DNA of 64,000 bases from Pacificispira sp040217575 (GTDB lineage: Bacteria > Pseudomonadota > Alphaproteobacteria > UBA8366 > Aestuariispiraceae), in assembly GCA_040217575.1 (NCBI GenBank), contig JAVJPW010000002.1, positions 744,001-808,000 on the forward strand, written 5' to 3'. The notes beneath the pieces were generated by a model. It was not told where the DNA came from and searched no databases. It was given only the letters and a program-made list of their open reading frames with translations. Shown in pieces: positions 35,897 to 46,227 of the stretch (positions are counted from its first letter, which is position 1; each line of letters starts with the position of its first letter). A program made the translations under genes and the position numbers.

Positions 35897-36626
35897 ATTG
35901 TCGGGAGTTGGTTTGATCGCCGCGTTTCTGGCCGGCGCCATATCGTTCCTTTCACCTTGCGTGCTGCCATTGGTTCCAGGCTATGTTTCTTATGTTGCAG
36001 GGTTCACAGTTGGCTCTCCAGACAAAGTCCAGACCAATCATCGACGACAGACGATCACTATGGCCCTCATCTTCGTTATCGGGTTTTCAACAGTGTTTAT
36101 AACTCTCGGTGCTAGTGCGACTGCGTTCGGCCGACTACTGCTAAGCTACCAGTACGAACTCAATCTCGTGGGCGGTGCAATTGTGATCCTGTTCGGTCTT
36201 TTTACGATTGGCATGGCAAAGTTTACGATGATGCAACGGGAATTCCGGTTCCACCTATCGATTCTGGGAGGACGGCCACTTTCGGCCTATGTCCTCGGCC
36301 TGGCCTTTGGTTTTGGCTGGACACCCTGCATCGGGCCAATCCTTGGCACAATTCTAACCGCAAGTGCTGCATCTGCGACTGTCACCGAGGGCGTTATCCT
36401 GCTCGCGATCTATTCTGCCGGGCTGGGCATCCCGTTCCTGCTCGCCGCCGTGTTTACAGACAGCCTTGCAATTCATCTGCGCAACATTCGGCTCATCGGC
36501 CGTCGGCTGCACCAACTGGCGGGCGGGGTGATGGTGGCGATGGGAATCATCATGATGACCGGCCAACTCTCCGTTTTCGCATATTGGCTTCTCGATACAT
36601 TCCCGTTGCTCGGCCGAATCGGATAG
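35889..36626 (+). CDS. ccdA: CcdA-type thiol:disulfide transporter
   Basis: 245 aa, about six membrane helices. The two redox cysteines occur in the hallmark segments FLSPCVLPLVPGYVSYVAG and GWTPCIGPILGTIL. CcdA moves electrons from cytoplasmic thioredoxin to periplasmic TlpA-type proteins for cytochrome c and SCO maturation. It closes the nine-gene cluster and matches the TlpA and cytochrome genes functionally. Confidence 0.92.
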   Translation: MLELSGVGLIAAFLAGAISFLSPCVLPLVPGYVSYVAGFTVGSPDKVQTNHRRQTITMALIFVIGFSTVFITLGASATAFGRLLLSYQYELNLVGGAIVILFGLFTIGMAKFTMMQREFRFHLSILGGRPLSAYVLGLAFGFGWTPCIGPILGTILTASAASATVTEGVILLAIYSAGLGIPFLLAAVFTDSLAIHLRNIRLIGRRLHQLAGGVMVAMGIIMMTGQLSVFAYWLLDTFPLLGRIG

Positions 36627-37120
36627 TACTATGTAGAGTACACTGTTACAGACACTTCGCGCGAACTTAACCCCTAACGCGACCAGCCGGATCTATACAC
36701 CAGACTCTCGTTGCTGTACGCGGACCTAGAAAATTTCGCGCGTGTCTACTTTTTATCATTCATTGAATGCATTTTCCCCAACGATGAAGCGGTTGGGTTA
36801 GGCCTGCTGGTCCACGACCAAGTGAAATACGCCGTGATTTAGGCGTTGAAGAGTTAGCTTGGCATAGAAACCCTCGACGACGTTCAGCTGTGAGTTCGAC
36901 GTTGGCGTTAATTGGAAGGTTTGTTGCGAACGGCGCTCAACCCGAACCCGAACCTTCGCTTGGGTACAGAATTAGAGAACTTATCTTACGGGAAGTATCG
37001 TTTGTGTTTTGAGAGTTTGATTGTTGGCCGCGTCATTTCCGCGAAGCACGCCAAGATTTCCAGTCCACGTCATAGGATTCGACTGATACAGAGAGCCGGT
37101 ATCCATCGCCAGGAAGTTGT
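36627..37120. other. Region without a recognisable gene
   Basis: About 490 bp between the CcdA gene and the IS6 cluster. Only short frames occur, and none has a family match or a ribosome site. Confidence 0.5.
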
Positions 37121-37231
37121 GGCACTGTCAGACTAAATCGGATTGAGCATCTCGGAGTGCAGCCTTAGCTTCGCCCGATGAAAAATCCCTTTCGCTATTT
37201 CAACAGTTCGCCCGAGGTCATCCGCCAAACA
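37121..37231 (+). mobile_element. IS6 type A fragment (5' end)
   Basis: Starts with GGCACTGTCAGACTAAATCGG and contains the first 18 codons of a type A transposase (MKNPFRYFNSSPEVIRQ). At 37232 it is cut by the end of another type A copy in the opposite direction. Confidence 0.85.
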
Positions 37232-37828
37232 GGCACTGTCAGAGAAAAACCAAGGTTCGGTCGTAAAAGTATGGCGCCGAACCCTAGGCAGCCAATAATC
37301 TCCAGTCGGTCAGGGCTGCTGAACGGCGTGATTTAAATGTCGGACGATCGACTAAGTGGCGTTCGAGATTGAAGTGGTTGTGGATGCTTGCGTGGATGGA
37401 TGAGAACTTTTGAGGAGTCTTGATGTCTTTGAACTTCGACATCGCTCCTTCTCGTCGTCGAAACGGTTGATGAGAGTTCTCTGCACGATTGTTGAGCCTC
37501 TTGCCACAGACCTGGTGCTCGGCATTGCCGAGGTCCCGCATCGCCGCTCGATATGACCGGAGGCGATCTGTAACGATCTCTGATGGGCGGCCATAGCGCT
37601 TCAGTACCCGCTTCATGAAACTCAGCGCGGCTCTTCGGTCTCGGTGCTTCGTTGCATAAACTTCCAGGACCTCACCTTCGTGATCGACGGCACGCCAAAG
37701 GTAGTGCGTTTCTCTGTTGATCTGGACGAAGACTTCATCAAGGTGCCAGCGCCATCGAGAGAAGTTGCCGCAATGGATGCGCTTCTTTCTGATTTCTGCC
37801 GCGAACATTGGGCCGAACCGGTTCCACC
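37232..37828 (-). mobile_element. IS6 type A, copy 3, truncated
   Basis: Left end GGCACTGTCAGAGAAAAACC intact. The transposase frame ends abruptly at 37828, where the inverted repeat of a small IS derivative starts, so the original right end and the transposase N terminus are missing. Confidence 0.88.
37284..37828 (-). pseudogene. IS6 type A transposase lacking its N terminus
   Basis: Encodes the C-terminal three quarters, from the WNRFGPMFAAEIRKKR region to LLAA, including all DDE motifs (RWHLDEVFVQ, IVTDRLRSY, NNRAENSHQ). The N-terminal helix-turn-helix (about 50 residues) is absent. An internal ATG at 37808 could begin a 174-aa product without the DNA-binding domain. Confidence 0.85.
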
Positions 37829-37962
37829 GGCACTGTCAGATAAAATACTGGGATGCGAACGTAACTTCACGAGACCAAGATCTAGGCAGTTAATTTACTC
37901 CATTCGACTATGCCTAGAACTTAGCTTGGAAACTCTCAAGCCGGTTCAGCCTGACAGTGTAT
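37829..37962. mobile_element. MITE-like 134-bp IS6 derivative
   Basis: Begins GGCACTGTCAGATAAAATAC and ends CAGCCTGACAGTGT, so both IS6-type terminal repeats remain while the interior is deleted. The left part still shows the last codons of a transposase in minus sense (...TAACTGCCTAG). It differs in sequence from the type A copies, so it comes from a third relative. Confidence 0.65.
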
Positions 37963-38115
37963 AGGAGGAGGTCAATAACTCCCTGATACCACTGGAGATA
38001 TCCCTGTAAAGGGAGAATAAATTCCCTGTTCTGAATTGAATGCAATTCTGTCAGAAGGCCCGAAAACCGACCGCGTTTGTATGTGGGCGTCAGTTGAAAG
38101 GTCAAAAAATTCAGT

Positions 38116-38147
38116 AAATTCCCTGTATTTTCCCTGCAAAACAGGGA
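38116..38147. repeat. 32-nt CCCTG repeat, copy B
   Basis: Identical over 32 nt to 10070-10101 and at the same distance from the recombinase stop. Further TCCCTGT motifs lie just outside (near 38000-38030). Confidence 0.7.
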
Positions 38148-38377
38148 GTTGCTCGCGGAGACGGGTTCACTCCAGACTGCGTCCACCACCACCCAGTCTC
38201 CCGATTTCGCCCTGTGCGGCAGATATGCCCTGAAGGCCCGGCTTTCTGGGGCTTCTGCGGCCCGTGTTTTCGCGGAGACCCGCCTCCAGACGACGAATAC
38301 GGCGTATCTCGGCAAAAGTCTCTGCTGCCCCTTTTGGACGTCCAAACGACGAGAGACGATGGATGCAGCAACGTTGC

Positions 38378-39966
<1,589 letters not shown>

Positions 39967-39970
<4 letters not shown>

Positions 39971-40404
39971 CGCGAGGAGATCCCGAAGAAACGCGGCCCC
40001 GACCATTTCGCGCCGGTGATCCGCTGCGCGACCTGAGACAGGGATCGGAAGGTCTCGCCGCGATAGAGCACGCCTTCATCCATCACGTCGACCACATGGG
40101 TCTCGCCGCGCCAGTCCCGGACCAGCCGTGTCCCTGCCAAAGCAGAGACCTTCTGTTCAGGCTCAGGCTGCGCTCCTCCACCGGCAATCGCCATCAACTG
40201 CGCTCTTGTGTCGGGCCGCAGTCCGCCTTGTGCGTACGCTTGTCTATGATAAGCAGCAGAGAGTGCAAGCAAGCGCGATCCGATGCCTTTCGGTGGCGGG
40301 CGCCCATGTGCTTCCTCCCAGGCGTTCACGAGATCGTCGCGCGAAGTGGGCGTGGGGGACGCCGCGTGGCATCCCCCATTCGAGTTCTTCTGCCTCTGAG
40401 CCAT
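39967..40404 (-). CDS. DUF2924 domain protein (module B)
   Basis: 145 aa, same length as the module A paralogue and most divergent at its N terminus (MAQRQKNSNGGCHAASPT). Core GIGSRLLALSAAYHRQAYAQ and C-terminal GETFRSLSQVAQRITGAKWS are conserved. The DNA-level hairpin near the start is retained even though the encoded residues differ. Confidence 0.85.
40354..40377 (-). promoter_or_regulatory. Strong hairpin near the start of DUF2924, copy B
   Basis: GGGGGACGCC-GCGT-GGCATCCCCC, 27 nt inside the DUF2924 gene, as in module A. In mRNA sense the single difference from a perfect stem is a U-G wobble. Confidence 0.6.
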
Positions 40405-40406
40405 GA

Positions 40407-40904
40407 TCAGGCGCTCGCCCGATAGATCGTCTCGCCCCTCCCGTTCTTGTCGCGGGCGACGTTGATCCCTTTCTTGCGCAGGCCGGTCAGCGCGGCTCGG
40501 ACGCTATGGGACTGCCACCCGGTAGCCTCCTGCAGGGCCAGAACCGTCGCTCCCTGTTTGCGCCGCATCAGCTTCAGGATCGCATCGGTCTTCCCGCCCT
40601 TAGCAGGTGCCTTGGGTTTGGTCTCCTGCTTGGTTGATTCGCTGTCAGGTGTACCGATCCCGAGCTCTGCCAGCCCTGCGACTGTGATCCGGAGGATCTT
40701 CGGGTGAGCCGTTTCGAGCCCCTTCCAGTCCGGTGTCCCGTCGACCTCTTCAATGACGCCTCGCTTGATGAGGGTCTGCAGGGACTTCGTCCGTGCGCCG
40801 CCGGCAAGCTTTACGTCGTCGGGCAGGGGTAGAACGGCGTGGTCATCCCGCTGTGATGCGGTGGAAAGGATGATGAGTTGGGTATCCGTGAGTTTCTTGG
40901 GCAT
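40407..40904 (-). CDS. DUF3489 domain protein (module B)
   Basis: 165 aa from ATG 40904, which has GGAGG about 6 nt upstream. N-terminal KLTDTQLIILSTASQRDDH and C-terminal LKLMRRKQGATVLALQEATG match the module A protein, with a more divergent Lys/Glu-rich linker between them. Probable winged-helix DNA-binding protein of unknown role. Confidence 0.83.
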   Translation of the reverse strand: MPKKLTDTQLIILSTASQRDDHAVLPLPDDVKLAGGARTKSLQTLIKRGVIEEVDGTPDWKGLETAHPKILRITVAGLAELGIGTPDSESTKQETKPKAPAKGGKTDAILKLMRRKQGATVLALQEATGWQSHSVRAALTGLRKKGINVARDKNGRGETIYRASA

Positions 40905-41058
40905 CTGTACCTCCATCGTGCTCATGTGGCTGCGGGATGCAGCCGCTTGCACTGGTCCAAGCCCGAGACTGATGGAGACGGTGCGCGGGCCGAGGCCTGG
41001 AGGCGTTAGTGCCTGTCCTCAAGAGACAGCAATGCTTCCTTTGTAACAGAAGTCCAGC

Positions 41059-42588
41059 CTAATAATCGTCGGGAAGTGTTGGAATGCCGGTTCGCCGATA
41101 GTAGCTGTCTTGGTATGAGATCTTCGTCGTGCCGCCATTCAGGGTCCGAACTCGGACTGCCAGTTTTCGGTTCCCTCTTTCAAGCCACCAATTCAGGAAT
41201 TGCGACATTGAGTCGACTTGATCCTTAAACTTGACCTGGGGGAACTTAAGGACCTCAGCAAGAAAGTCATTTAGCCAAGGAGCTTCATTTGGGACATAAA
41301 CAAGCCCTTGCTCAACAAGCACACTGGCGTTCATGGCGCGTCCAAGTTTTTCCCCGATTGGCTTAATTCCAACAACATGATGGTCGGATGACTGCTGCAT
41401 CTGTTGGACGACCTGAATGCCGCTAGACGCTTCTTCCACAAGGACTAGGTCTGCGCTGAATTTGGAAGCGTGGGATTCAACGAATTTGATCAGAGTTGGA
41501 AAATCTAGCTGTTTGCGAACGACGTCCAATAGCACAAGCCGTCCCTCGACGATCGACCACGTTGTGCACGCCGAATAAGCGTTGTTTTCTCCAATACCAG
41601 CCGCTGTATCCCATGACTGTATGATCAAAGTGAAACTCGAGATATCTTCGGTTAGGTCGAACCTTTGGAACCATTCGGCCTTGAAGGTTTGCCCGGTTGG
41701 CGGGATCGGGCGTTGTTGATATTGGGCTGCGAAGTTCGCGGAGCCGATTTCCCATTTTATCTTCTCAAGGGTCTCAATTGACTCGCGTTCCGGATGCAGG
41801 GCTTCACCGATCTTGCGCGAATAGGTCTTGCCATCGCCGATCTCAATCTCCTCGTCCTTTTCCGCAATTGCCGGAAGATCCAAATGCGTCCATTCGTCCG
41901 CACTGTGTTCAAGCAAACGGCCACACAGATCGTCGTCATGAACCCGTTGGGCAACAATGATGATCACACCATTTTTCTTATCATTTAGTCGTGATAGGGC
42001 GGTACCAGTGAACCATTCATGCACTTTGTTCCGCTCGGCGTCTGAATAAGCGCCTTCAGCTTTCATAGGGTCGTCGATGATCAGAATATCGGCACCGCGT
42101 CCGGTAAGTGTGCCGCCAACGGAGGTGACATAGATCCCTCCGCCCTTTGTCGTCACGATTTCCTTTTCGGTGAGTTTGCGCCTGTCTAGCTTCAGCTTCG
42201 GAAATGCTAGTTGGACAAAGGAAGATTCCATTGCTGAACGCCGCATGCGGGAAAACAGCAGGGCAAGGTCCTCGGAGTAACTTATACAAATGATCTTCTT
42301 GGACGGGTCACGCCCGAGAACCCAGATCGGATAAACGACGGAGACCGAGAACGACTTAAGGTACCGAGGCCCGACGTTGATTATAAGCCGTGTGAACTTG
42401 CCTTTCTCGACCTGCTGAAGATGCCAGGCAATCGCCTCGATATGCCAGTTCTTCTGGAACTCGGTTCCTGTTCCGAGCACATGGAAGAGTTTTTGAATGA
42501 GTGCGGCTAGCACTGAATAGATGGTTGCATGGAGCCTCTGATGGGTTGGCTTATACAGCTTCGATTTCCTTATGAGCTTCATCGGCAT
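41059..42588 (-). CDS. Phage terminase large subunit (module B)
   Basis: 509 aa. ATPase motifs: Walker A-like NVGPRYLKS, Walker B ILIIDDPMK, coupling GVIIIVAQRVHDDD. Nuclease motifs: IQSWDTAAG, VLVEEASSG and FKDQVDSMSQF, in which the acidic residues are kept. It is homologous to, but clearly divergent from, the module A terminase, with a longer N terminus. It overlaps DUF5681 by 10 nt. An ATG a few codons downstream is a possible start. Confidence 0.9.
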   Translation of the reverse strand: MPMKLIRKSKLYKPTHQRLHATIYSVLAALIQKLFHVLGTGTEFQKNWHIEAIAWHLQQVEKGKFTRLIINVGPRYLKSFSVSVVYPIWVLGRDPSKKIICISYSEDLALLFSRMRRSAMESSFVQLAFPKLKLDRRKLTEKEIVTTKGGGIYVTSVGGTLTGRGADILIIDDPMKAEGAYSDAERNKVHEWFTGTALSRLNDKKNGVIIIVAQRVHDDDLCGRLLEHSADEWTHLDLPAIAEKDEEIEIGDGKTYSRKIGEALHPERESIETLEKIKWEIGSANFAAQYQQRPIPPTGQTFKAEWFQRFDLTEDISSFTLIIQSWDTAAGIGENNAYSACTTWSIVEGRLVLLDVVRKQLDFPTLIKFVESHASKFSADLVLVEEASSGIQVVQQMQQSSDHHVVGIKPIGEKLGRAMNASVLVEQGLVYVPNEAPWLNDFLAEVLKFPQVKFKDQVDSMSQFLNWWLERGNRKLAVRVRTLNGGTTKISYQDSYYRRTGIPTLPDDY

Positions 42589-42995
42589 GACTTTGCCCCC
42601 CTCTTTTTTGCTGATGCCAGAACCTCCTCGGCAAATTGATCAAGAATGTCCAAATCCTCCGGCGCCAGTTCCTCAGCAGCGGATTCTGGTTCCTCGTCTC
42701 CTAGCAGGCGCATTGTCGTAGCAAGGACGATATTGATAGCCCTGGGGTCTCCATGGGCCGCCTTGGCAATGAGGGCCTTCAGGATCGCGCGTTGCTTGGA
42801 GATGCGTTTTTCCTTCCCGTCTATTTTGACAGGAATGCGTTCACTCAGTTCCTCGGAGAGGTCGGTTTTTAGGTTCTTCGTTCCTTTGGGGCGGCCTTTT
42901 GGGTTTCCGGAAGCGCCGGGCTTAAACTGGGTATGTTTTGGGGGATTCTTGTAGCCGACCCGGCAGCCGGCCTTCTTCTTGAGCTTAAGGCGCAT
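42579..42995 (-). CDS. DUF5681 protein (module B)
   Basis: 138 aa from ATG 42995, chosen by GGAGG just upstream; the frame extends further but inside the methyltransferase gene. Signature GYKNPPKHTQFKPGASGNPK, then a helical acidic tail (ESAAEELAPEDLDILDQFAE). Overlaps both neighbours, as in module A. Confidence 0.8.
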   Translation of the reverse strand: MRLKLKKKAGCRVGYKNPPKHTQFKPGASGNPKGRPKGTKNLKTDLSEELSERIPVKIDGKEKRISKQRAILKALIAKAAHGDPRAINIVLATTMRLLGDEEPESAAEELAPEDLDILDQFAEEVLASAKKRGAKSCR

Positions 42996-44406
42996 CGCTG
43001 CCTCCATCCTTTTGATTAGGTGGTAACAGCAGCAGTGGATCTTCGTCCGAGCACTTATCCGCCAATTGATCGAACGTAAGACCGGATCGCGCCTGGATGG
43101 CCTGCTGGCCTGTGTATTCCTGCCAGCGGCGGATTGCCGTATCGACATAGCCACGGTCCAGCTCCATGCCATAGCCGACGCGCCCGGTCTTCTCGCACGC
43201 AATCAATAGCGTGCCGGAGCCGAGAAAGGGATCGAGGACAATCCCGCCCCTTGGCGTCGTGTCGAGAATGGCATCAGCAACCATCGCGGCGGGTTTGACG
43301 GTTGGGTGCAGTGCCAGTTCCCGCCGCCTCTCTGGAGAGAATGAGTTCGCTCCTTCATACTCCCAGACATTTGTACGATTGCGTTTGTGTTTGCCCAGCT
43401 GAACGTTGTTGAGGTGAGGAGCGTCTCCTTTCTTCCAGACCATGACAAATTCATGACGGCTCCGGTATATTCCGCCCATGCCACCGTTTGGCTTGACCCA
43501 GACGCAGGTATCCAGCTGTCTAGCATAGTGACGCTCACACACTTCTGTTAGGGCGGCGCTGTGGCGCCAGTCCATACAGATGTAGTGGACCGAGCCATCC
43601 GCGCTGTGCAGGACAATGTTGCGTACGAAATCATCCAGGAAATCGCTGAACTCAGAAGGCGACATCTCTCCGGCGCCCTGAACGAAATCAGCGTGTTTGA
43701 TGCTGCCGGAGCCACAGACATTACCGTCGATTGGCACGTTGTAGGGTGGATCAGTAACTACACCTGCCGCGAGATCGCCCCTGAGAAGAATCTCATAAGA
43801 GTGTCCGACGGTTGCGTCACCACACAGCACACGGTGGTGATCGAGGCACCAGAGATCGCCTTCTGTGGTAACGGTCCGTTCTAGTCTATCCGGGATAAAC
43901 TCTTCGGAGCCGGTGCTCTCGCTCTGATCGACTGACTTAATGATCAGGTCAATCTCAGGAATTTCGAAGCCGGTTAGATCTAGGTCCAGCCCCTCATCAA
44001 TGACGGGTTGGAGAGTCTGGACGAGAAGATCGGTATCCCATTCGACTTGTTCGACAAGTTTATTGATTCCGAGTCTAAGGGCGGCTGCCTCGCCAGGTGT
44101 TAGATGATTCAAGATGACCACCGGGACGGTCTTCATACCGATGTTATTGGCAGCGAGAAGGACCGCATGCCCATCGATCAGCTCCAATCGCTCATCGACG
44201 ATCAGGGGAGTGACCAACCCGTGCCGCTGTACCGATTTGGCAAGCTTTCCAATTTTGCGTTTGGAATGACGCCTCGGACTTTTTGGACTCGGTCTTACCG
44301 CTTCAATCGGAACATCGCGAATTCGATCCCGAAGGGGAACGAAAACGGGCAGTCTGTTATGACCGATGCCAGATTTGAAATTGGTCTTTTTCCTCAACTT
44401 TACCAT
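42985..44406 (-). CDS. ParB-domain DNA methyltransferase (module B)
   Basis: 473 aa from ATG 44406 with AAGGAG upstream (a GTG at 44409 is in frame). ParB-like domain with SPKSPRRHSKRKIGKLAKSV and DERLELIDGHAVLLAANNIG; methyltransferase with catalytic DPPYNVPI and SAM motif LDPFLGSGTLLIACEKTG. The same domain plan as the module A enzyme, but with clear divergence in the specificity region, so a different target site is likely. Confidence 0.88.
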   Translation of the reverse strand: MVKLRKKTNFKSGIGHNRLPVFVPLRDRIRDVPIEAVRPSPKSPRRHSKRKIGKLAKSVQRHGLVTPLIVDERLELIDGHAVLLAANNIGMKTVPVVILNHLTPGEAAALRLGINKLVEQVEWDTDLLVQTLQPVIDEGLDLDLTGFEIPEIDLIIKSVDQSESTGSEEFIPDRLERTVTTEGDLWCLDHHRVLCGDATVGHSYEILLRGDLAAGVVTDPPYNVPIDGNVCGSGSIKHADFVQGAGEMSPSEFSDFLDDFVRNIVLHSADGSVHYICMDWRHSAALTEVCERHYARQLDTCVWVKPNGGMGGIYRSRHEFVMVWKKGDAPHLNNVQLGKHKRNRTNVWEYEGANSFSPERRRELALHPTVKPAAMVADAILDTTPRGGIVLDPFLGSGTLLIACEKTGRVGYGMELDRGYVDTAIRRWQEYTGQQAIQARSGLTFDQLADKCSDEDPLLLLPPNQKDGGSDAP

Positions 44407-44581
44407 CACGCGCTCCTTTCTCTCGACCTGCGAACAGAAAGAAGCGGCTCATAGCTCCCGACATCCGCAGGTATACCCTGCTTACGTCCTCTGCTATGAG
44501 CCATCCTGGTTGCGTGAGGACAACCAAGCGCTACATGTAGACCAACGAAGTTCGGATGTCTACAGTATATTGTGCTTATAG

Positions 44582-45124
44582 TTAGTTTGTGCCGTTCTGG
44601 CAGCCTTCGACGACGGCATTCACAGCGTCGCTGGCGCCGTTAAGTGAAAACGTGTTTCGGTGTGGTGTGTGCTGCCAGTCATTTGCCTCAAGAATCAGGG
44701 CTTGCCCGCCGGCCAGCGCCTCTACGAGAGCCATCACGTCATTGCGATCGAAGCTGACTATCTGGTCTCGTGCCAGGTTCCATTCAGCCTCGACAGGGGG
44801 ACGGTCGTCGACCCTATAGGTTACCTGCCCGAATCCCTGATTGCCGAAGAAGGCACGCTGCTGAAGATATTTGACGTACGGTGCTCCAAGCTCCGGGTCT
44901 CCAGCTTCGTCACACTGAAAAACAATCGCACCGTTCGGTGTATTCTCCTCGTCATAGATATAGGCCAAATGCTTGGTCGTATCATCGAGAGGATCCGTCG
45001 ACTGGACGTGTACCCAGTCTCCGTAAGGTGTTTCGATACGGTTTTGAGCGTGGGCCGACGATGAAACTGTCATGATTGATGAAGCTGCGGCGGCGCACAG
45101 CACAATGCGAAAAGAATATGGCAT
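44582..45124 (-). CDS. Exported protein, VasI/TagO-like
   Basis: 180 aa from ATG 45124, preceded by GGGGAG. Signal peptide (MPYSFRIVLCAAAASSIMTV, cleavage after AHA). The mature part has a TPYGDWVHVQSTDPLDDTTK start, an IVFQCDEAG cysteine, a TYRVDDRPPVEAEWN strand, a VEALAGGQALILEANDW segment and a final cysteine (VVEGCQ). This pattern resembles the periplasmic VasI/TagO proteins associated with type VI secretion, but no such system is present here. Function unknown. Confidence 0.6.
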   Translation of the reverse strand: MPYSFRIVLCAAAASSIMTVSSSAHAQNRIETPYGDWVHVQSTDPLDDTTKHLAYIYDEENTPNGAIVFQCDEAGDPELGAPYVKYLQQRAFFGNQGFGQVTYRVDDRPPVEAEWNLARDQIVSFDRNDVMALVEALAGGQALILEANDWQHTPHRNTFSLNGASDAVNAVVEGCQNGTN

Positions 45125-45154
45125 TGGTTTTCTCCCCGCCAATCGGAACCCGAG

Positions 45155-45400
45155 GTGCGCCCCCTCGGGTCGATGGCTCTTGATCCCTGGTGATCGGGGA
45201 GTTGGAAAACCGATGTGGACCGGTCCCTGTAGCCTTTAGTTCGGAGAACCTGGACATACGCCACAGGCTCCCCGACCATAGTGGTCAAGGACAGTACTGA
45301 GTCGGCAGTACCACCGTCCACATAGGGGTTTCCACGCCCCAGAGCCGTGCGTAGCGGCTCCGGGCACAGTGTTAGACGGTTGTGGGTGGGAAGTGAAGTT
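45155..45400 (+). mobile_element. Probable group II intron 5' fragment
   Basis: The stretch starts with the canonical GTGCG and shows segments I associate with bacterial group II intron domain I (for example CTTGATCCCTGG, GACCGGTCCCTGTAGCC, CATACGCCACAGGCTCCCC). No maturase reading frame or domain V is present, so the rest is missing. The 3' limit is approximate. Identification is by pattern memory and should be tested with a covariance model. Confidence 0.45.
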
Positions 45401-45578
45401 AATCTTCGCAGAGCTAAGCTCCTAATTCTAACTTTAAGCCCGCACAAACAATGAAGATATTCCAATCGGACGGAGTTCATGTCTCGGAAGATTTTTTGGT
45501 GCGCGCAATGTTTCGTTGGTGCCGGACCACCATTGGAGCCTGCGAGTTGAACGAAGATAGGACCAAATTCATTTCCGA

Positions 45579-45623
45579 ATTGTCAGAAAAAATAGTCAAA
45601 AAATTGACAATGTCAGATATTAT
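45579..45623 (+). promoter_or_regulatory. Promoter and palindromic operator of the defence operon
   Basis: The dyad ATTGTCA (45579-45585) / TGACAAT (45605-45611) with extra GTCA half-sites (45595-45598, 45612-45615) overlies the promoter region. A TATTAT (-10) at 45618-45623 can pair with TAGTCA 19 nt upstream; TTGACA at 45604 is an alternative -35. The XRE protein encoded in the operon is a candidate repressor. Confidence 0.45.
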
Positions 45624-45651
45624 GCCATCTTATTGATGAAGGAGGATGGCT

Positions 45652-46227
45652 GTGACTGATGGACCATTCAAAGGACTGAAGCTAACGGCCCCCCAAAAAA
45701 AGTTGGTCGAATCTGTTGGTGACATTGCGTTTGATGATTCCGAAAGGGTCGGTCGTTTGTCGCATGCCTGCCTTCAGGACCTTGCGAAATCGGGAGATAT
45801 GAAGCTTGTCGCCAACCTTAAGGCACAAGCGGCGAATGATCAGATGGACCTCGACCCTGCGGGCACCGTGAAGCGTGTTTTTGCTGAACACGAAAAGTCG
45901 GCGTTCTCGAACAGGTTGGAGCAAAACGTGGTGTATCTCGTCCAACATGGGGCGTCCCCTGAGAAGGCATTGAATGAGGCTCTTCCAGATGCGGTTCAAG
46001 GTCAGGTGCGGGATTGTGTAAACCGTATCAATGAGGAACTGATGCGCGCGCGAGACGCAGGCGATGCTAAGCCGGATCAAGTGGCGCAAGCGACGCAACA
46101 TCTGCGTCGTGTCGAAGGTATGGTTCCCATCGAGAAAGCGTGCTCAGCACTCCTCGACGGCAACAAGGACGCGTTTAAGGACAGCGTCCAAAAAAAACAA
46201 GGTGATGAAGAAGGGCCTAGTCTGTGA
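45652..46227 (+). CDS. Small helical protein, partner of QueC-like enzyme
   Basis: 191 aa from GTG 45652. The ATG at 45646 is rejected because it touches the AAGGAGG ribosome site, while the GTG is 6 nt from it. The mature start would be TDGPFKGLKLT, followed by an all-helical soluble body (NRLEQNVVYLVQHGASPEKA, VQGQVRDCVNRINEELMRAR) and a charged tail ending KKQGDEEGPSL. No family is assigned. Its TGA overlaps the GTG start of the QueC-like gene (GTGA), which implies a fixed stoichiometry and likely direct partnership. I infer it is the substrate or scaffold of that enzyme, as QatB is for QatC; no sequence match to QatB is claimed. Confidence 0.8.
   Translation: MTDGPFKGLKLTAPQKKLVESVGDIAFDDSERVGRLSHACLQDLAKSGDMKLVANLKAQAANDQMDLDPAGTVKRVFAEHEKSAFSNRLEQNVVYLVQHGASPEKALNEALPDAVQGQVRDCVNRINEELMRARDAGDAKPDQVAQATQHLRRVEGMVPIEKACSALLDGNKDAFKDSVQKKQGDEEGPSL

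Noticed and set aside
44582..45124. Evidence for a type VI secretion system
   Set aside because: Only a weak VasI/TagO-like pattern; no other T6SS gene in the window.
45451..45636. A 61-codon frame upstream of the defence operon
   Set aside because: No ribosome site or family, and its end runs through the palindrome and promoter of the operon.
45646..45651. ATG at 45646 as start of the first defence gene
   Set aside because: It is directly adjacent to AAGGAGG, leaving no spacer; the GTG at 45652 has the normal 6-nt spacing.
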